Below, in pieces: positions 51,079 to 58,430 of a stretch of DNA of 64,000 nucleotides (its first letter is position 1; every line of letters begins with the position of its first letter). Position numbers and translations under genes: made by a program. The stretch lies in assembly GCF_024349785.1 (NCBI RefSeq), contig NZ_AP018817.1, positions 310,001 through 374,000 of the forward strand, read 5' to 3'. The stretch comes from Sphingomonas bisphenolicum. GTDB lineage: Bacteria > Pseudomonadota > Alphaproteobacteria > Sphingomonadales > Sphingomonadaceae. The notes under the pieces are model-generated. The model made no database searches and was not told the DNA's origin. It saw only the letters and a program-made list of their open reading frames with translations.

Positions 51079-51912
51079 ATGGCAAAGCGCGGCTGCGGCT
51101 GCCTGCCGTTCGCGCTGGGTGGCCTGCTGCTGGTCGCCTGGCTCGGTCAGGACATGGCCGTGCCGCCGCTCAAGGTCGAGCAATATGATCCCCGATCGCC
51201 GCGCCGGCCGATGCCCGACTGGAGCGACGAACAGTTTGTGATCGAGGATACGCCCGGCGGCCCTGCCGATTCGATGGGCACCGCCTTCGCCGTCGACCGG
51301 GACGGCGCCTGGCTGACGGCGCAGCATGTCACCCATGGCTGCGCGCGCGTCGGGCTGGAGGATGGCCGCTTCGCCCGGCCGGTGTCGCGGGTGATCGAAA
51401 GCCGCGAGGCGGATGCGGCGCTGGTCGCCGACAGTCTGCCCAGCGAAGCCGCCCTGCCGCTGTCCAGCCGCATCCCGCAACCGGGGACGCCGGGCTATCA
51501 TATGGGTTTTCCCGCGGGCGAACCGACGCTGGTCATGTCCGAACTGATCGGCGAGGCGAGCGCGCGGCGCGGGCGCAGCGACCTGACCCAGCCGATCCTC
51601 GCCTGGGCGGAAAAGGGCCGTATCCCGGCCGGCGACGGCACCCTGTCGGGCATCAGCGGCGGGCCGGTCTTTGCCGAGGACGGCCATGTCGTGGGCGTCA
51701 ACAGCGCCTCGACCGACCGGCGCGGTCGCATCCTGACCACCGCCCCCGACGCGGTCGCCCGGCTGACGGCGGCGAGCCGCGCGGTCGACGATCGCCCGGT
51801 CGCCTATCCCTTCGCCGGCCTGGCCGACGCGGAAAGCCGCTTTACCGCCTGGCTGGAGCAGGGCGTGATCCGCCGCATCTACTGCGACGTAGATGAAAAG
51901 CGCGGCGGTTGA
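51079..51912 (+). CDS. Membrane-anchored trypsin-like serine protease
   Basis: A 277-residue chymotrypsin-fold protease. An N-terminal hydrophobic segment (about residues 9-25) should anchor it in the inner membrane with the catalytic domain in the periplasm. The triad is H83 in TAQHVTHGC, D112 in SREADAALV and S193 in GISGGPVF. Unlike DegP/HtrA proteins it has no PDZ domain; a C-terminal segment of 60 residues follows the protease core. Its gene follows the DUF350 gene by 4 bp. Periplasmic quality control is a reasonable guess. Confidence 0.88.
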   Translation: MAKRGCGCLPFALGGLLLVAWLGQDMAVPPLKVEQYDPRSPRRPMPDWSDEQFVIEDTPGGPADSMGTAFAVDRDGAWLTAQHVTHGCARVGLEDGRFARPVSRVIESREADAALVADSLPSEAALPLSSRIPQPGTPGYHMGFPAGEPTLVMSELIGEASARRGRSDLTQPILAWAEKGRIPAGDGTLSGISGGPVFAEDGHVVGVNSASTDRRGRILTTAPDAVARLTAASRAVDDRPVAYPFAGLADAESRFTAWLEQGVIRRIYCDVDEKRGG

Positions 51913-51946
51913 CGGACGGCGACCGCAGGCGGGTTTATTGTTTTTC

Positions 51947-51990
51947 GCATTTTCCGAGTCGGCAAGTGATTCCACTTGCCTCGAAAATGC
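51947..51990. repeat. Nested inverted repeat, REP-like intergenic element
   Basis: Outer arms GCATTTTC/GAAAATGC and inner arms GGCAAGT/ACTTGCC build a long imperfect hairpin with loop GATTCC. Sequences of this type are, from memory, repeated between genes in sphingomonad genomes. It lies 35 bp past the protease stop and upstream of DUF3297. Confidence 0.5.
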
Positions 51991-52026
51991 TCTAGGCGAG
52001 GCGCAACTTTTCCAGGGAATATCACC

Positions 52027-52317
52027 ATGAGCGACACGCCCCCCGATCATCTGTCCACCAACCCCAAAAGCCCCCATTTCGACATGGAGGTGCTACAACG
52101 CGGCATCGGCATCCGGTTCAAGGGCCGCGAGCGCAAGGATGTGGAGGAATATTCGATTTCCGAGGGTTGGATTCGCGTTGCCGCCGGCAAGAGCCGCGAT
52201 CGCCACGGCAACCCGCTGACGATCAAGCTGTCCGGCGAAGTGGAAGCCTGGTTCGAGAACCCGGCCGAGGGCGCGCAAGACGCGGCCGCCGCGGACAAGC
52301 CGGCCGACGCCGAATAA
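52027..52317 (+). CDS. DUF3297 family protein
   Basis: A 96-residue cytosolic protein matching DUF3297, a small family of unknown function. The core FDMEVLQRGIGIRFKGRERKDVEEYSISEGWIRVAAGKSRDRHGNPLTIKLSGEVE is well conserved; the C-terminal 20 residues are Ala/Asp-rich. It lacks Cys and obvious catalytic residues, suggesting a binding role. ATG 52027 has CAGGGAA upstream; the frame is open to 51976 through a REP-like hairpin, which is unlikely to be coding. A strong terminator follows. Confidence 0.85.
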   Translation: MSDTPPDHLSTNPKSPHFDMEVLQRGIGIRFKGRERKDVEEYSISEGWIRVAAGKSRDRHGNPLTIKLSGEVEAWFENPAEGAQDAAAADKPADAE

Positions 52318-52323
52318 GCAAAG

Positions 52324-52350
52324 AGGGCGCCGCTGAGGGCGCCCTTTTTT
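52324..52350 (+). terminator. Rho-independent terminator of DUF3297 gene
   Basis: A perfect 8-bp stem AGGGCGCC/GGCGCCCT with a 6-nt loop is followed by five T. It starts 7 bp past the stop codon. Confidence 0.88.
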
Positions 52351-52353
52351 CTG

Positions 52354-53106
52354 TCAGTTCATCACCGCTTCGCGCCGGACGTCGGCGATGATCGCGCTCA
52401 GCGTGCGCTGCGACGGATCGGCATCGGCATATTCCACGACGAAGGGATCGGCCTCCAGCCGCGGCGCGGCCTTGCGCGCCCTGGGCGCTGGCTTGGCCTG
52501 CGCAACCTGGATGATGCGCGGACTGACCATGACCGGCGTCGCGCGGGGCTCGCGCAACAGGGTTGGCGCTCTTTGCTCGTCCCAGACATCCGAATCGACC
52601 TTGGCGAAACGCACGCTCGCGCCCAGCGTCGGGTCGGGGGTAAAATCATGCAGCCGGGCCTTGGCCGGATAGATGAAGCCATAGGTCGGGTTGGTGCGCG
52701 CGCCCATCTGGCCGGTCGGGCTGTGCCACACGCGCACCTGGCTCCAGTCGCCATCCTCCGACACGTCGATCGCCAGCACATCTTCCTCGATCGCGCCGGG
52801 CACCGACCAGTTGGCGTGACGGATCAACACGCGCCGGTCGTCCAGCACCTTGCTGATGACCGCGACATGACCCAGCGCCATCGGGCCGTTGGGCCGGAAG
52901 GCGAGCACCGCGCCCTTTTTCGGCCTGGTCCCCCGCTTATACTGGCCGTCGGCCTGGTCCCACCAGGTCAGCGCATCGCCCCGGATCGCCACGCCCGATA
53001 CGATCCGGGCATAGGGAACACATTGCAGCACCGTCGACCCCCAGGAGGGCGCGGTCGCCAGACCGGACAACAGCAAGGCTGCGGCCCAGCGTATCGCTCG
53101 AAACAT
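52354..53106 (-). CDS. Exported CHAP-domain protein (long paralogue)
   Basis: A 250-residue exported protein with a CHAP (Cys/His amidohydrolase) domain, the fold used to cut peptide bonds in peptidoglycan. Signal peptide about 1-23. The catalytic Cys is in STVLQCVPYAR (about residue 29) and the His in ALGHVAVI (about 79). DALTWWDQADGQY and VLIRHANWS are typical. A C-terminal extension (about 155-250) of low complexity is absent in the shorter paralogue next to it. It could be a cell-wall hydrolase or an amidase acting on other glutathionyl-like substrates. Confidence 0.88.
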   Translation of the reverse strand: MFRAIRWAAALLLSGLATAPSWGSTVLQCVPYARIVSGVAIRGDALTWWDQADGQYKRGTRPKKGAVLAFRPNGPMALGHVAVISKVLDDRRVLIRHANWSVPGAIEEDVLAIDVSEDGDWSQVRVWHSPTGQMGARTNPTYGFIYPAKARLHDFTPDPTLGASVRFAKVDSDVWDEQRAPTLLREPRATPVMVSPRIIQVAQAKPAPRARKAAPRLEADPFVVEYADADPSQRTLSAIIADVRREAVMN

Positions 53107-53207
53107 CTATGCGATCCTACAAAACAAGAATCGCCCCACCGAGGATGACCCTAGGCCGCCATGGTTTGAGAAGAGGTTAAGCCCGCATCAGCGATGTAAG
53201 GGTTTGG

Positions 53208-53247
53208 AAAAAAGCGATCGATCCGCGCCGCAGGCGGCGTCGATCGC
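53208..53247 (-). terminator. Terminator of short CHAP gene
   Basis: On the minus strand GCGATCGA pairs with TCGATCGC around an inner GCCGC/GCGGC stem and runs into six T. It lies about 10 bp past the stop codon at 53257. Confidence 0.85.
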
Positions 53248-53256
53248 GCGCCGCGA

Positions 53257-53787
53257 TCAAAAGGCGGCGCGCACCGCAGCGCCACCGGTCGCGTCGGCAG
53301 ACGCGATCTGGACGGGCTGGTCGATGGTCTTGGACGGCTGGGCATAGATGAAGCCGCGCGCCGGGTTGGAGCGCAGGCCCAGGTCGCCGATCGGGCCGTA
53401 CCATACGCGGACATCGGTCCAGTCGTTATTGGCCGACACGTCGATGGCGCGGACGTTGCGCTCGATGCCGCCGCGATAGGACCAGTTGGCGTGGGTCAGC
53501 AGCACTTCGCGGCCGCTGACCACCTTGCTGACCATCGCGACATGGCCGACCGGCATCGAACGGCTGGCGGCGAAGGCCAGGACGGCACCGACGCGGGGTT
53601 CATGACCGCGGTCGTAGCGCCCTTCGGCCTGGCCCCACCAGGTGTTGGCATTGCCGTGGATGTCGATGCCGGAAACCTGCCTGGCGAAGGGAGCGCACTG
53701 AAGCGTGCCGGCGGTGGCGGGAACAGCGAAGAGGGTCGAGAGCGCAAGAATAGACGCCGCGAAAAACGCGCGAAAACCAACGACCAT
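53257..53787 (-). CDS. Exported CHAP-domain protein (short paralogue)
   Basis: A 176-residue exported CHAP protein, paralogous to its neighbour. Signal peptide about 1-26. The catalytic Cys lies in GTLQCAPFARQVSG (about residue 30) and the His in PVGHVAMVSK (about 81). NANTWWGQAEGRYDRG and VLLTHANWSYRGGIE align directly with the other protein. The two genes are in the same direction with a terminator between them, so they arose by tandem duplication but are controlled separately. A role in peptidoglycan remodelling is likely. Confidence 0.88.
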   Translation of the reverse strand: MVVGFRAFFAASILALSTLFAVPATAGTLQCAPFARQVSGIDIHGNANTWWGQAEGRYDRGHEPRVGAVLAFAASRSMPVGHVAMVSKVVSGREVLLTHANWSYRGGIERNVRAIDVSANNDWTDVRVWYGPIGDLGLRSNPARGFIYAQPSKTIDQPVQIASADATGGAAVRAAF

Positions 53788-53895
53788 GTGATTGCGACCC
53801 CGACTTATTTTGTAGGCTTGAACCCCGATGCCGGTCTTAGGGCAGACGCCGGACGGATGGACAAGCGTGGGGCGACGAGTCGTTTCGTCGATGCG

Positions 53896-54966
53896 TTATG
53901 TTGCGGAACGAAAAACATGCCCAGCAGTTACAGTCAGTCGGGTCGCATCATCCAGATCGTTGAAAAGACTGGATTCCGTCCCCGTCATCCACACCTGCCC
54001 CCCGCTTTCCCGCAAACGCTGAAATAATGCGCTGCGGCGGGATGGGTCGAGATGCGCCGCCACTTCGTCGAGCAGCAGCACCGGCGGCTGGCCCCGTGTC
54101 GCCGCCACCAGCGCGGCATGGGCGAGCAGCATCGAGAGCAGCAGCGCCTTCTGCTCGCCGGTCGAACAGAGCGCGGCGGGCTGCCCCTTGGCGATATGGG
54201 TGACGGCGAGGTCGTGGCGATGCGGGCCGGACAGGGTGCGCCCCGCCGCCGCATCGCGCCGCCGTTCGCGCCCCAGCCGGTCCTGCAGCGATTCGTCGGG
54301 GGCTTCGTCGCCCTCGATCGCGATCCGCGGCCGGGCGAAGGGTTCGTCGGGCTGGTCCGCCAGCATCGCGTTCAGCCGCGCCACCAGATCGGCGCGCGCG
54401 CCGGCCAGCGCCGCGCCATGTTCGCCCATCTGCGCCTCCAGCGCCGACAGCCAGGCGGGATCGGCCCGGCGCAGGTCGGCGAGCAGCCGGTTGCGCGCCC
54501 GCATCGCCGCGTCATAGCGGGCGCTGTGCATCGCATGGCCCGAATGCAGCGCCAGCGTCAGCCGGTCGAGGAAGCGCCGTCGCCCGCCGGGACTGTCGAG
54601 GAACAGCCGGTCCATCGCCGGGGTGAGCCAGACGATCGCCAGATGGTCGGCCAGCGCGTTGGCGGAGGAGGCCACGCCGCCGATCCGCACCTGTCGCCGT
54701 TCCGGGCTGGCGGCGGCGACGCCGGTGCCCAGCACCACGCCGTCCACTTCCGCCGCGATCCCGAAGCCGCCGCTCCCTTCCTGCCGCGCCATGGCGGACA
54801 GCGGCGCGCCGCGCAGCCCGCGACCGGGCGCCAGCATCGACACCGCTTCCAATATGTTGGTCTTGCCCGCGCCATTGTCGCCAGTCAGCAGGATGAAGCT
54901 ATGGTCGGGCAGGATCAGCGCGTCCGCATGATTGCGGAAATCGCTCAAGGTAAGGCGGCCGATCAT
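53896..54966 (-). CDS. recF: DNA replication and repair protein RecF
   Basis: A 356-residue SMC-like ATPase that helps load RecA at gaps in damaged DNA. Walker A is [10 protein letters not shown] (residues 28-37). The signature region lies in [19 protein letters not shown], Walker B in [13 protein letters not shown]. The N-terminus [18 protein letters not shown] is typical. It works with RecO and RecR. It is separated from dnaN by 10 kb and follows no replication gene. A lipoprotein gene lies upstream on the same strand. Confidence 0.96.
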   Translation of the reverse strand: MIGRLTLSDFRNHADALILPDHSFILLTGDNGAGKTNILEAVSMLAPGRGLRGAPLSAMARQEGSGGFGIAAEVDGVVLGTGVAAASPERRQVRIGGVASSANALADHLAIVWLTPAMDRLFLDSPGGRRRFLDRLTLALHSGHAMHSARYDAAMRARNRLLADLRRADPAWLSALEAQMGEHGAALAGARADLVARLNAMLADQPDEPFARPRIAIEGDEAPDESLQDRLGRERRRDAAAGRTLSGPHRHDLAVTHIAKGQPAALCSTGEQKALLLSMLLAHAALVAATRGQPPVLLLDEVAAHLDPSRRSALFQRLRESGGQVWMTGTESSLFNDLDDATRLTVTAGHVFRSAT

Positions 54967-55050
54967 CGCGTGGCTGTAGCGGGCAGAAGGCGGAGGGGGA
55001 AGGGGCGGTTAGCGCGGGTCGTTGGAGGAGTGATTTGTCGCGGCACTGCG

Positions 55051-55090
55051 TCCACTCCCTAAACCCCTCCCGTCAGCGGGAGTGGGAGCG
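55051..55090. repeat. Intergenic hairpin with CTCCCG/CGGGAG core, REP-like
   Basis: CTCCCG-TCAG-CGGGAG (55067-55082) is nested in CACTCCC/GGGAGTG arms. This GC-rich palindrome type, as I remember it, is frequent between genes of sphingomonads. It could also act as terminator for the minus-strand lipoprotein gene. Confidence 0.45.
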
Positions 55091-55134
55091 TGTCAAATTC
55101 AGGCCACTTCCAACCGGCCGATCCAAGCCTCCAT

Positions 55135-55644
55135 TCAGCAGCGCTTGCGCGTCACCGCGGTGCCATCGTTGACGATGGTCAGCGCCTTGCCGTCCGGCGA
55201 CGTGCGCAACGCCAGGGTGCGGGTCCAGCTCTGGCCTTCGCCGGTGAAGGCCGCTTCCACAGCGGCGCGGCCATCCTCGCCTGCCGTCACGCTTTGCACC
55301 GTACCGACGCTTTCGTGGAACAACAGCCGGTCGGGGGTGACGGTCAGCTCCAGATCGGCGCTGCGGTCGCCGCACCGGTCCTGCGCGCCGGTCCAGCGTC
55401 CCTGCATGGCGGCGGGGATCAGGCCGGCGACAGCCGCTTCGGGCGGCGGCGTATCGATTTTCGGCGGGGATTCGACCGGGGTGATGACGTTGGCGGCGGG
55501 CGGCGCTTCCTCCACATTGGGCAGCGTCTGATCCAATATGTTGGCGACGACGCCGGACTGGTCGGCGCTCTTATCCGACGACTGGTTGCAGCCGGCGGCC
55601 AGCAACAGGGACAGAAGCGTCACGGGTGGACATGATTTCCGCAT
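55135..55644 (-). CDS. Hypothetical lipoprotein
   Basis: A 169-residue lipoprotein of unknown function. A signal peptide with lipobox LAAGC (C19) starts right after MRKSCPP. A disordered Pro/Ser/Ala stretch (about 20-75) follows. A small C-terminal domain (about 78-169) begins AMQGRWTGAQDRCGDRSADLELTVTPDRLLF. GRWTG..., paired Cys and the final KRC suggest a lipocalin-like or heat-shock-HslJ-like barrel. There is no ribosome site before the ATG, and a palindromic EcfG-type promoter sits 10 bp upstream, so the mRNA may be leaderless. The frame is open to 56079 through the VOC gene, which is not real coding. Confidence 0.75.
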   Translation of the reverse strand: MRKSCPPVTLLSLLLAAGCNQSSDKSADQSGVVANILDQTLPNVEEAPPAANVITPVESPPKIDTPPPEAAVAGLIPAAMQGRWTGAQDRCGDRSADLELTVTPDRLLFHESVGTVQSVTAGEDGRAAVEAAFTGEGQSWTRTLALRTSPDGKALTIVNDGTAVTRKRC

Positions 55645-55651
55645 GTAAGGA

Positions 55652-55678
55652 GGAACCGGCCAGCGCGCCGCCGGTTCC
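55652..55678. promoter_or_regulatory. Palindromic EcfG-type promoter, reads both ways
   Basis: GGAAC-N17-GTT is present on both strands because the site is an inverted repeat (GGAACCGG/CCGGTTCC). The minus-strand copy would start RNA at about the lipoprotein ATG (55644); the plus-strand copy lies about 65 bp before the VOC gene (55744). Confidence 0.5.
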
Positions 55679-55743
55679 CATGCATGACTCGGCCCTGCCC
55701 GCATGATAGCGTCCGGGCGTTCACATAATGGGGAGTCGATGCC

Positions 55744-56151
55744 ATGCCGGTGCTGGGAATGGGAGGCCTGTTCTTTCGCGCGCGCGATCCCGATGCGCTG
55801 GGGGCGTGGTATCGCACCCACCTGAATGTCGGCGGCGGCTGCGTGGTCGATCCGGCGGACACGCCCAATGAATGGATCTGGCAGCCGCGCGGCGGGCCGA
55901 TGGTGTTCGCCCCGTTCAAGGCGGACAGCGACTATTTCGCCGCCGACAAGGCCTTCATGCTGAATTTCCGCGTGTCCGATCTCGATTCCCTTCTGGACCG
56001 CTTGCGCGCCGCAGGCGTTGCGATCATCACCAAGCCCGAATGGGACGATCCCGTCCTCGGCCGTTTCGCCCGCATTCATGATCCGGAGGGCAATGCGATC
56101 GAATTATGGGAACAGCCCGATCACCGTCCGACCCAAGGAACCGACCTATGA
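55744..56151 (+). CDS. VOC (glyoxalase-fold) family protein
   Basis: A 135-residue protein with one vicinal-oxygen-chelate fold: GGLFFRARDPDALGAWYRTHL at the start, MVFAPFKADS in the middle and RFARIHDPEGNAIELWEQP at the end, where the metal-binding Glu of the family lies (about residue 123). Such proteins include glyoxalase I, fosfomycin-type enzymes and ring-cleavage dioxygenases; this subgroup has no assigned reaction. Its stop overlaps the start of a peroxiredoxin gene (ATGA), and a general-stress-type promoter may lie upstream. An oxidative or carbonyl-stress role is a reasonable guess. Confidence 0.87.
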   Translation: MPVLGMGGLFFRARDPDALGAWYRTHLNVGGGCVVDPADTPNEWIWQPRGGPMVFAPFKADSDYFAADKAFMLNFRVSDLDSLLDRLRAAGVAIITKPEWDDPVLGRFARIHDPEGNAIELWEQPDHRPTQGTDL

Positions 56152-56678
56152 AGCGCCTGTCTCTTCTCCTCGCCGCCGCCGCCGCCCTGAGTTCCAGCGG
56201 CGCGATGGCCGCCCTTGCCGTCGGCGCCAAGGCGCCCGACTTCACCACCCGCGGCGCGCAGGCGGGCAAGACCTTCACCCTGACCCTGTCGCACCAGTTG
56301 AAGCGCGGGCCGGTGGTGCTCTATTTCTTCCCCAAGGCGTTCACGCCGGGCTGTTCGGCCGAAGCGCGCGAATTTGCCGAGAATATCGACAAGTTCAAGG
56401 CGGCCGGCGCGACGGTCATCGGCATGTCGGCCGACCCCGTGGACGATCTCGTCGCCTTTTCGACCAAGGAATGCGCGGGCAAGTTCGCCGTGGCGTCGGC
56501 CGGGCCGGCGATCGTGACCGGCTATGACGTGGCGCTCAAGATGCGGCCGGGCATGACCGATCGCACCTCCTATGTCATCGCGCCGTCGGGCCGGGTGGCC
56601 TTCGTCCATAGCGAAATGAACTATGCCGAGCATGTGAAGACCACGCTCGCCGCGGTCGAGGCGATGAAGCAGAAATAA
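56148..56678 (+). CDS. Exported peroxiredoxin (AhpC/TSA, Bcp-like)
   Basis: A 176-residue thioredoxin-fold peroxidase. A signal peptide (residues 1-21, cleavage after AMA) places it in the periplasm, whereas typical Bcp is cytosolic. The peroxidatic C69 lies in FTPGCSAEA with T66, and a possible resolving Cys is C109 (TKECAGKF). It reduces peroxides using thiols. Start ATG 56148 overlaps the VOC stop; the frame is open to 56106. It ends at a strong terminator. Confidence 0.92.
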   Translation: MKRLSLLLAAAAALSSSGAMAALAVGAKAPDFTTRGAQAGKTFTLTLSHQLKRGPVVLYFFPKAFTPGCSAEAREFAENIDKFKAAGATVIGMSADPVDDLVAFSTKECAGKFAVASAGPAIVTGYDVALKMRPGMTDRTSYVIAPSGRVAFVHSEMNYAEHVKTTLAAVEAMKQK

Positions 56679-56683
56679 CATGG

Positions 56684-56716
56684 CCGGGCTCCTGCGAACA
56701 CAGGAGCCCGGTTTTT
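56684..56716. terminator. Strong Rho-independent terminator
   Basis: A perfect 11-bp stem CCGGGCTCCTG/CAGGAGCCCGG with a 6-nt loop followed by five T. It terminates the VOC-peroxiredoxin operon and lies at the end of the convergent dienelactone hydrolase gene. Confidence 0.92.
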
Positions 56717-56717
56717 C

Positions 56718-57632
56718 TCACCGCTTCACATATGTTCCAAACCAGTCGAGCGTCGCGTCCCACGCGGCCTTGGCGGCGGCTTCGTTATAGCTGGGGCGAT
56801 AATCGGCCATGAAGCCATGGTCCGCGCCGTCATGGACGGTGATGGCGTCGGGCGGCGACTTGCCCGCCTTGACCAGCGCCGCGCGCATCGCCTCCACGTC
56901 CGTCAGCGGTATGCCCTTGTCCAGTGCGCCATATTGGCCCAGCACCGGCGCCTTGAGCTTGCCGACCTCCTCGATCGCGCTCAGCGGCTGCAAGGGCGTC
57001 TTGTCCGTCACCAGCCGCCCATAATAAGCAACACCCGCATCCAGATCGGCGCTATGCGCGGCATAGAGCCAGACGACCCGCCCGCCCCAGCAAAAGCCGG
57101 TGATGCCGCGCCGCTTCGCGTCGCCACCATGTTTTCCGGCCCAGCCATAGGTGGTGTCGATATCGGCCAGCACCTGCGCGTCGGGCGCTTTGGACACGAT
57201 GGTGCCGATCAATTGCTTGAAATCAGCGACCTTGGTCGCGTCGCCATGGCGGGCGAACAAGTCGGGCGCAATAGCGTAATAGCCCGCCTTGGCGAAGCGG
57301 CGGCAGATGTCGCGAATCCATTCATGCACGCCGAAAATCTCATGCACCACGACGATGACGGGCGCGGCCTTGCCGTCCGCCGGGCGCGCGACGAAGGCGG
57401 GCATGGCAAAGCCGTCGCTGGCGGGAATCGAGACATTGTCTTCCGTCAGCCCTTCGGCGGAGGTCTGCACCGCGCTGCTGGCGATGGGGCGGCAGGCGGC
57501 GGCGAAACCGGCCGCGAAGGCTCCGCCCGCCAATATGTGCCGACGCTGGAAGCCGGTGGTGCCGATCCAGTTACGGTCTTCGGCCAGCCGCTCCACGGGG
57601 GCCGCGTCATCCTGTTTGCGATCGGTCGTCAT
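56718..57632 (-). CDS. Dienelactone hydrolase family protein with Tat signal
   Basis: A 304-residue alpha/beta-hydrolase. The nucleophile is C181 in GITGFCWGGRV, with the His in HDGADHGF and the Asp near YGALDKGI, the DLH triad. IVVVHEIFGVHEWIRDICRRFAKAGYYAIAPDLFAR is the family core. The N-terminus carries GFQRRHILAGGAFAAGFAAAC, a twin-Arg signal that starts unusually late (Arg 30-31). DLH opens dienelactones in chlorocatechol degradation, but exported members act on unknown lactones or esters. ATG 57632 follows AGGAGA. No aromatic pathway genes are near. Confidence 0.87.
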   Translation of the reverse strand: MTTDRKQDDAAPVERLAEDRNWIGTTGFQRRHILAGGAFAAGFAAACRPIASSAVQTSAEGLTEDNVSIPASDGFAMPAFVARPADGKAAPVIVVVHEIFGVHEWIRDICRRFAKAGYYAIAPDLFARHGDATKVADFKQLIGTIVSKAPDAQVLADIDTTYGWAGKHGGDAKRRGITGFCWGGRVVWLYAAHSADLDAGVAYYGRLVTDKTPLQPLSAIEEVGKLKAPVLGQYGALDKGIPLTDVEAMRAALVKAGKSPPDAITVHDGADHGFMADYRPSYNEAAAKAAWDATLDWFGTYVKR

Positions 57633-57669
57633 CGGCGCCTGTCTCCTGTGCATCCCCCGACGCGGCAGA

Positions 57670-58107
57670 CTAGTCGTCCGGGGTCTGCGCGCAAGACAGG
57701 AAGTCGCCATCGGCGATAGGGGGCAGGCCTGCTGTGTCGCGCGCGTAGAGATAGGCCCAGGCCTCCACCGGCCCGTCCGCCGCCTGCACCGTCATCGCCT
57801 CGCGGCGATATTCATGGGGCTGGGGGTGATGGGCCGCGCATTCCTCATAATCGTCCAGCACGGCCAGGATCGCCGCGGCGTCGGTCAGTGCGAAGAGGTC
57901 ACCCTGCACCCTGCCCGTCGGCCCGGTCACCAGCCCCGGATAGTCGGCGACCCGGTAGAGCGCGCCGCCGACCGTGGCGGGGCCGACCGTGGCGGGGCCG
58001 ACCAGCCGCGCCACCTGCCGCAACCAGCGCGCCATCTGCCCGTCAAAGGTGGCCCGCAGCGTGCCATAGACGAACAGATGGACAGGCTCCACCGCGGGGT
58101 CAGGCAT
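57670..58107 (-). CDS. Gamma-glutamylcyclotransferase-like protein
   Basis: A 145-residue protein of the GGCT/AIG2 fold. The signature FVYGTLR is at about residues 12-18, and the catalytic Glu candidate is in LDDYEECAAHHP (about 86-90). Such proteins cyclise gamma-glutamyl amines or peptides to 5-oxoproline; many bacterial members are unassigned. A perfect 15-bp tandem duplication duplicates VGPAT near residues 37-46, which may be recent. It precedes the dienelactone hydrolase gene on the same strand. Confidence 0.83.
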   Translation of the reverse strand: MPDPAVEPVHLFVYGTLRATFDGQMARWLRQVARLVGPATVGPATVGGALYRVADYPGLVTGPTGRVQGDLFALTDAAAILAVLDDYEECAAHHPQPHEYRREAMTVQAADGPVEAWAYLYARDTAGLPPIADGDFLSCAQTPDD

Positions 58108-58146
58108 ATTTCACCAACCTGCGGGAAAATCTCCCAATAACGAGCC

Positions 58147-58178
58147 TATTGGCCAGCCTAGCATGATGCCTTATTGGC
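58147..58178 (+). repeat. TATTGGC direct repeat upstream of sigma-54-type element
   Basis: TATTGGC occurs at 58147-58153 and 58172-58178 (25-bp period), about 35-65 bp before the -24 element. Enhancer-binding activators such as PspF bind upstream repeats, so these are candidate activator sites. The copies are short. Confidence 0.3.
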
Positions 58179-58210
58179 AAAGAGTCTCGGATTTCCGCCA
58201 AAAATCGAAA

Positions 58211-58227
58211 CTGGCACAGCATCTGCA
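58211..58227 (+). promoter_or_regulatory. Sigma-54-type -24/-12 promoter candidate
   Basis: CTGGCACAGCATCTGCA matches the RpoN consensus YTGGCACG-N4-TTGCW at nearly all positions, with the invariant GG (58213-58214) and GC (58225-58226) exactly 10 nt apart. It lies 58 bp before the small membrane-protein gene that precedes pspC. Confidence 0.6.
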
Positions 58228-58284
58228 ATTCCTGTGGGCATCAAGGTCGGAATGATCCGGCCATCACATCAGGGAGTATCCACC

Positions 58285-58389
58285 ATGTCCATCGCCAAGA
58301 TCCAGCACGCCGCTATCGCCCTTGTCGGCGCTTTCATCGTCGCCAGCCTGTTCGTCAGCGCGGCGATCCCGGTGTCGCCGATCGCCTGA
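58285..58389 (+). CDS. 34-residue single-pass membrane protein
   Basis: A very short protein: a brief polar N-terminus (MSIAKIQH) and one hydrophobic helix (about residues 9-28), ending VSPIA. The ATG at 58285 has GGGAG upstream; an open frame exists to 58174 but starts before the sigma-54-type element. Similar peptides next to PspC are, from memory, found in many sphingomonads without annotation. It is followed by pspC after 41 bp, so they likely form one unit. A role in membrane stress, perhaps like E. coli PspB or PspG, is inference only. Confidence 0.7.
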   Translation: MSIAKIQHAAIALVGAFIVASLFVSAAIPVSPIA

Positions 58390-58430
58390 TCGCGCCCCCC
58401 TTCCCATCATTTCAGCAGAAGGCCAGACAG

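Noticed and set aside
55645..56079. Upstream extension of the lipoprotein frame
   Set aside because: It runs antisense through the VOC gene and would bury the signal peptide and lipobox.
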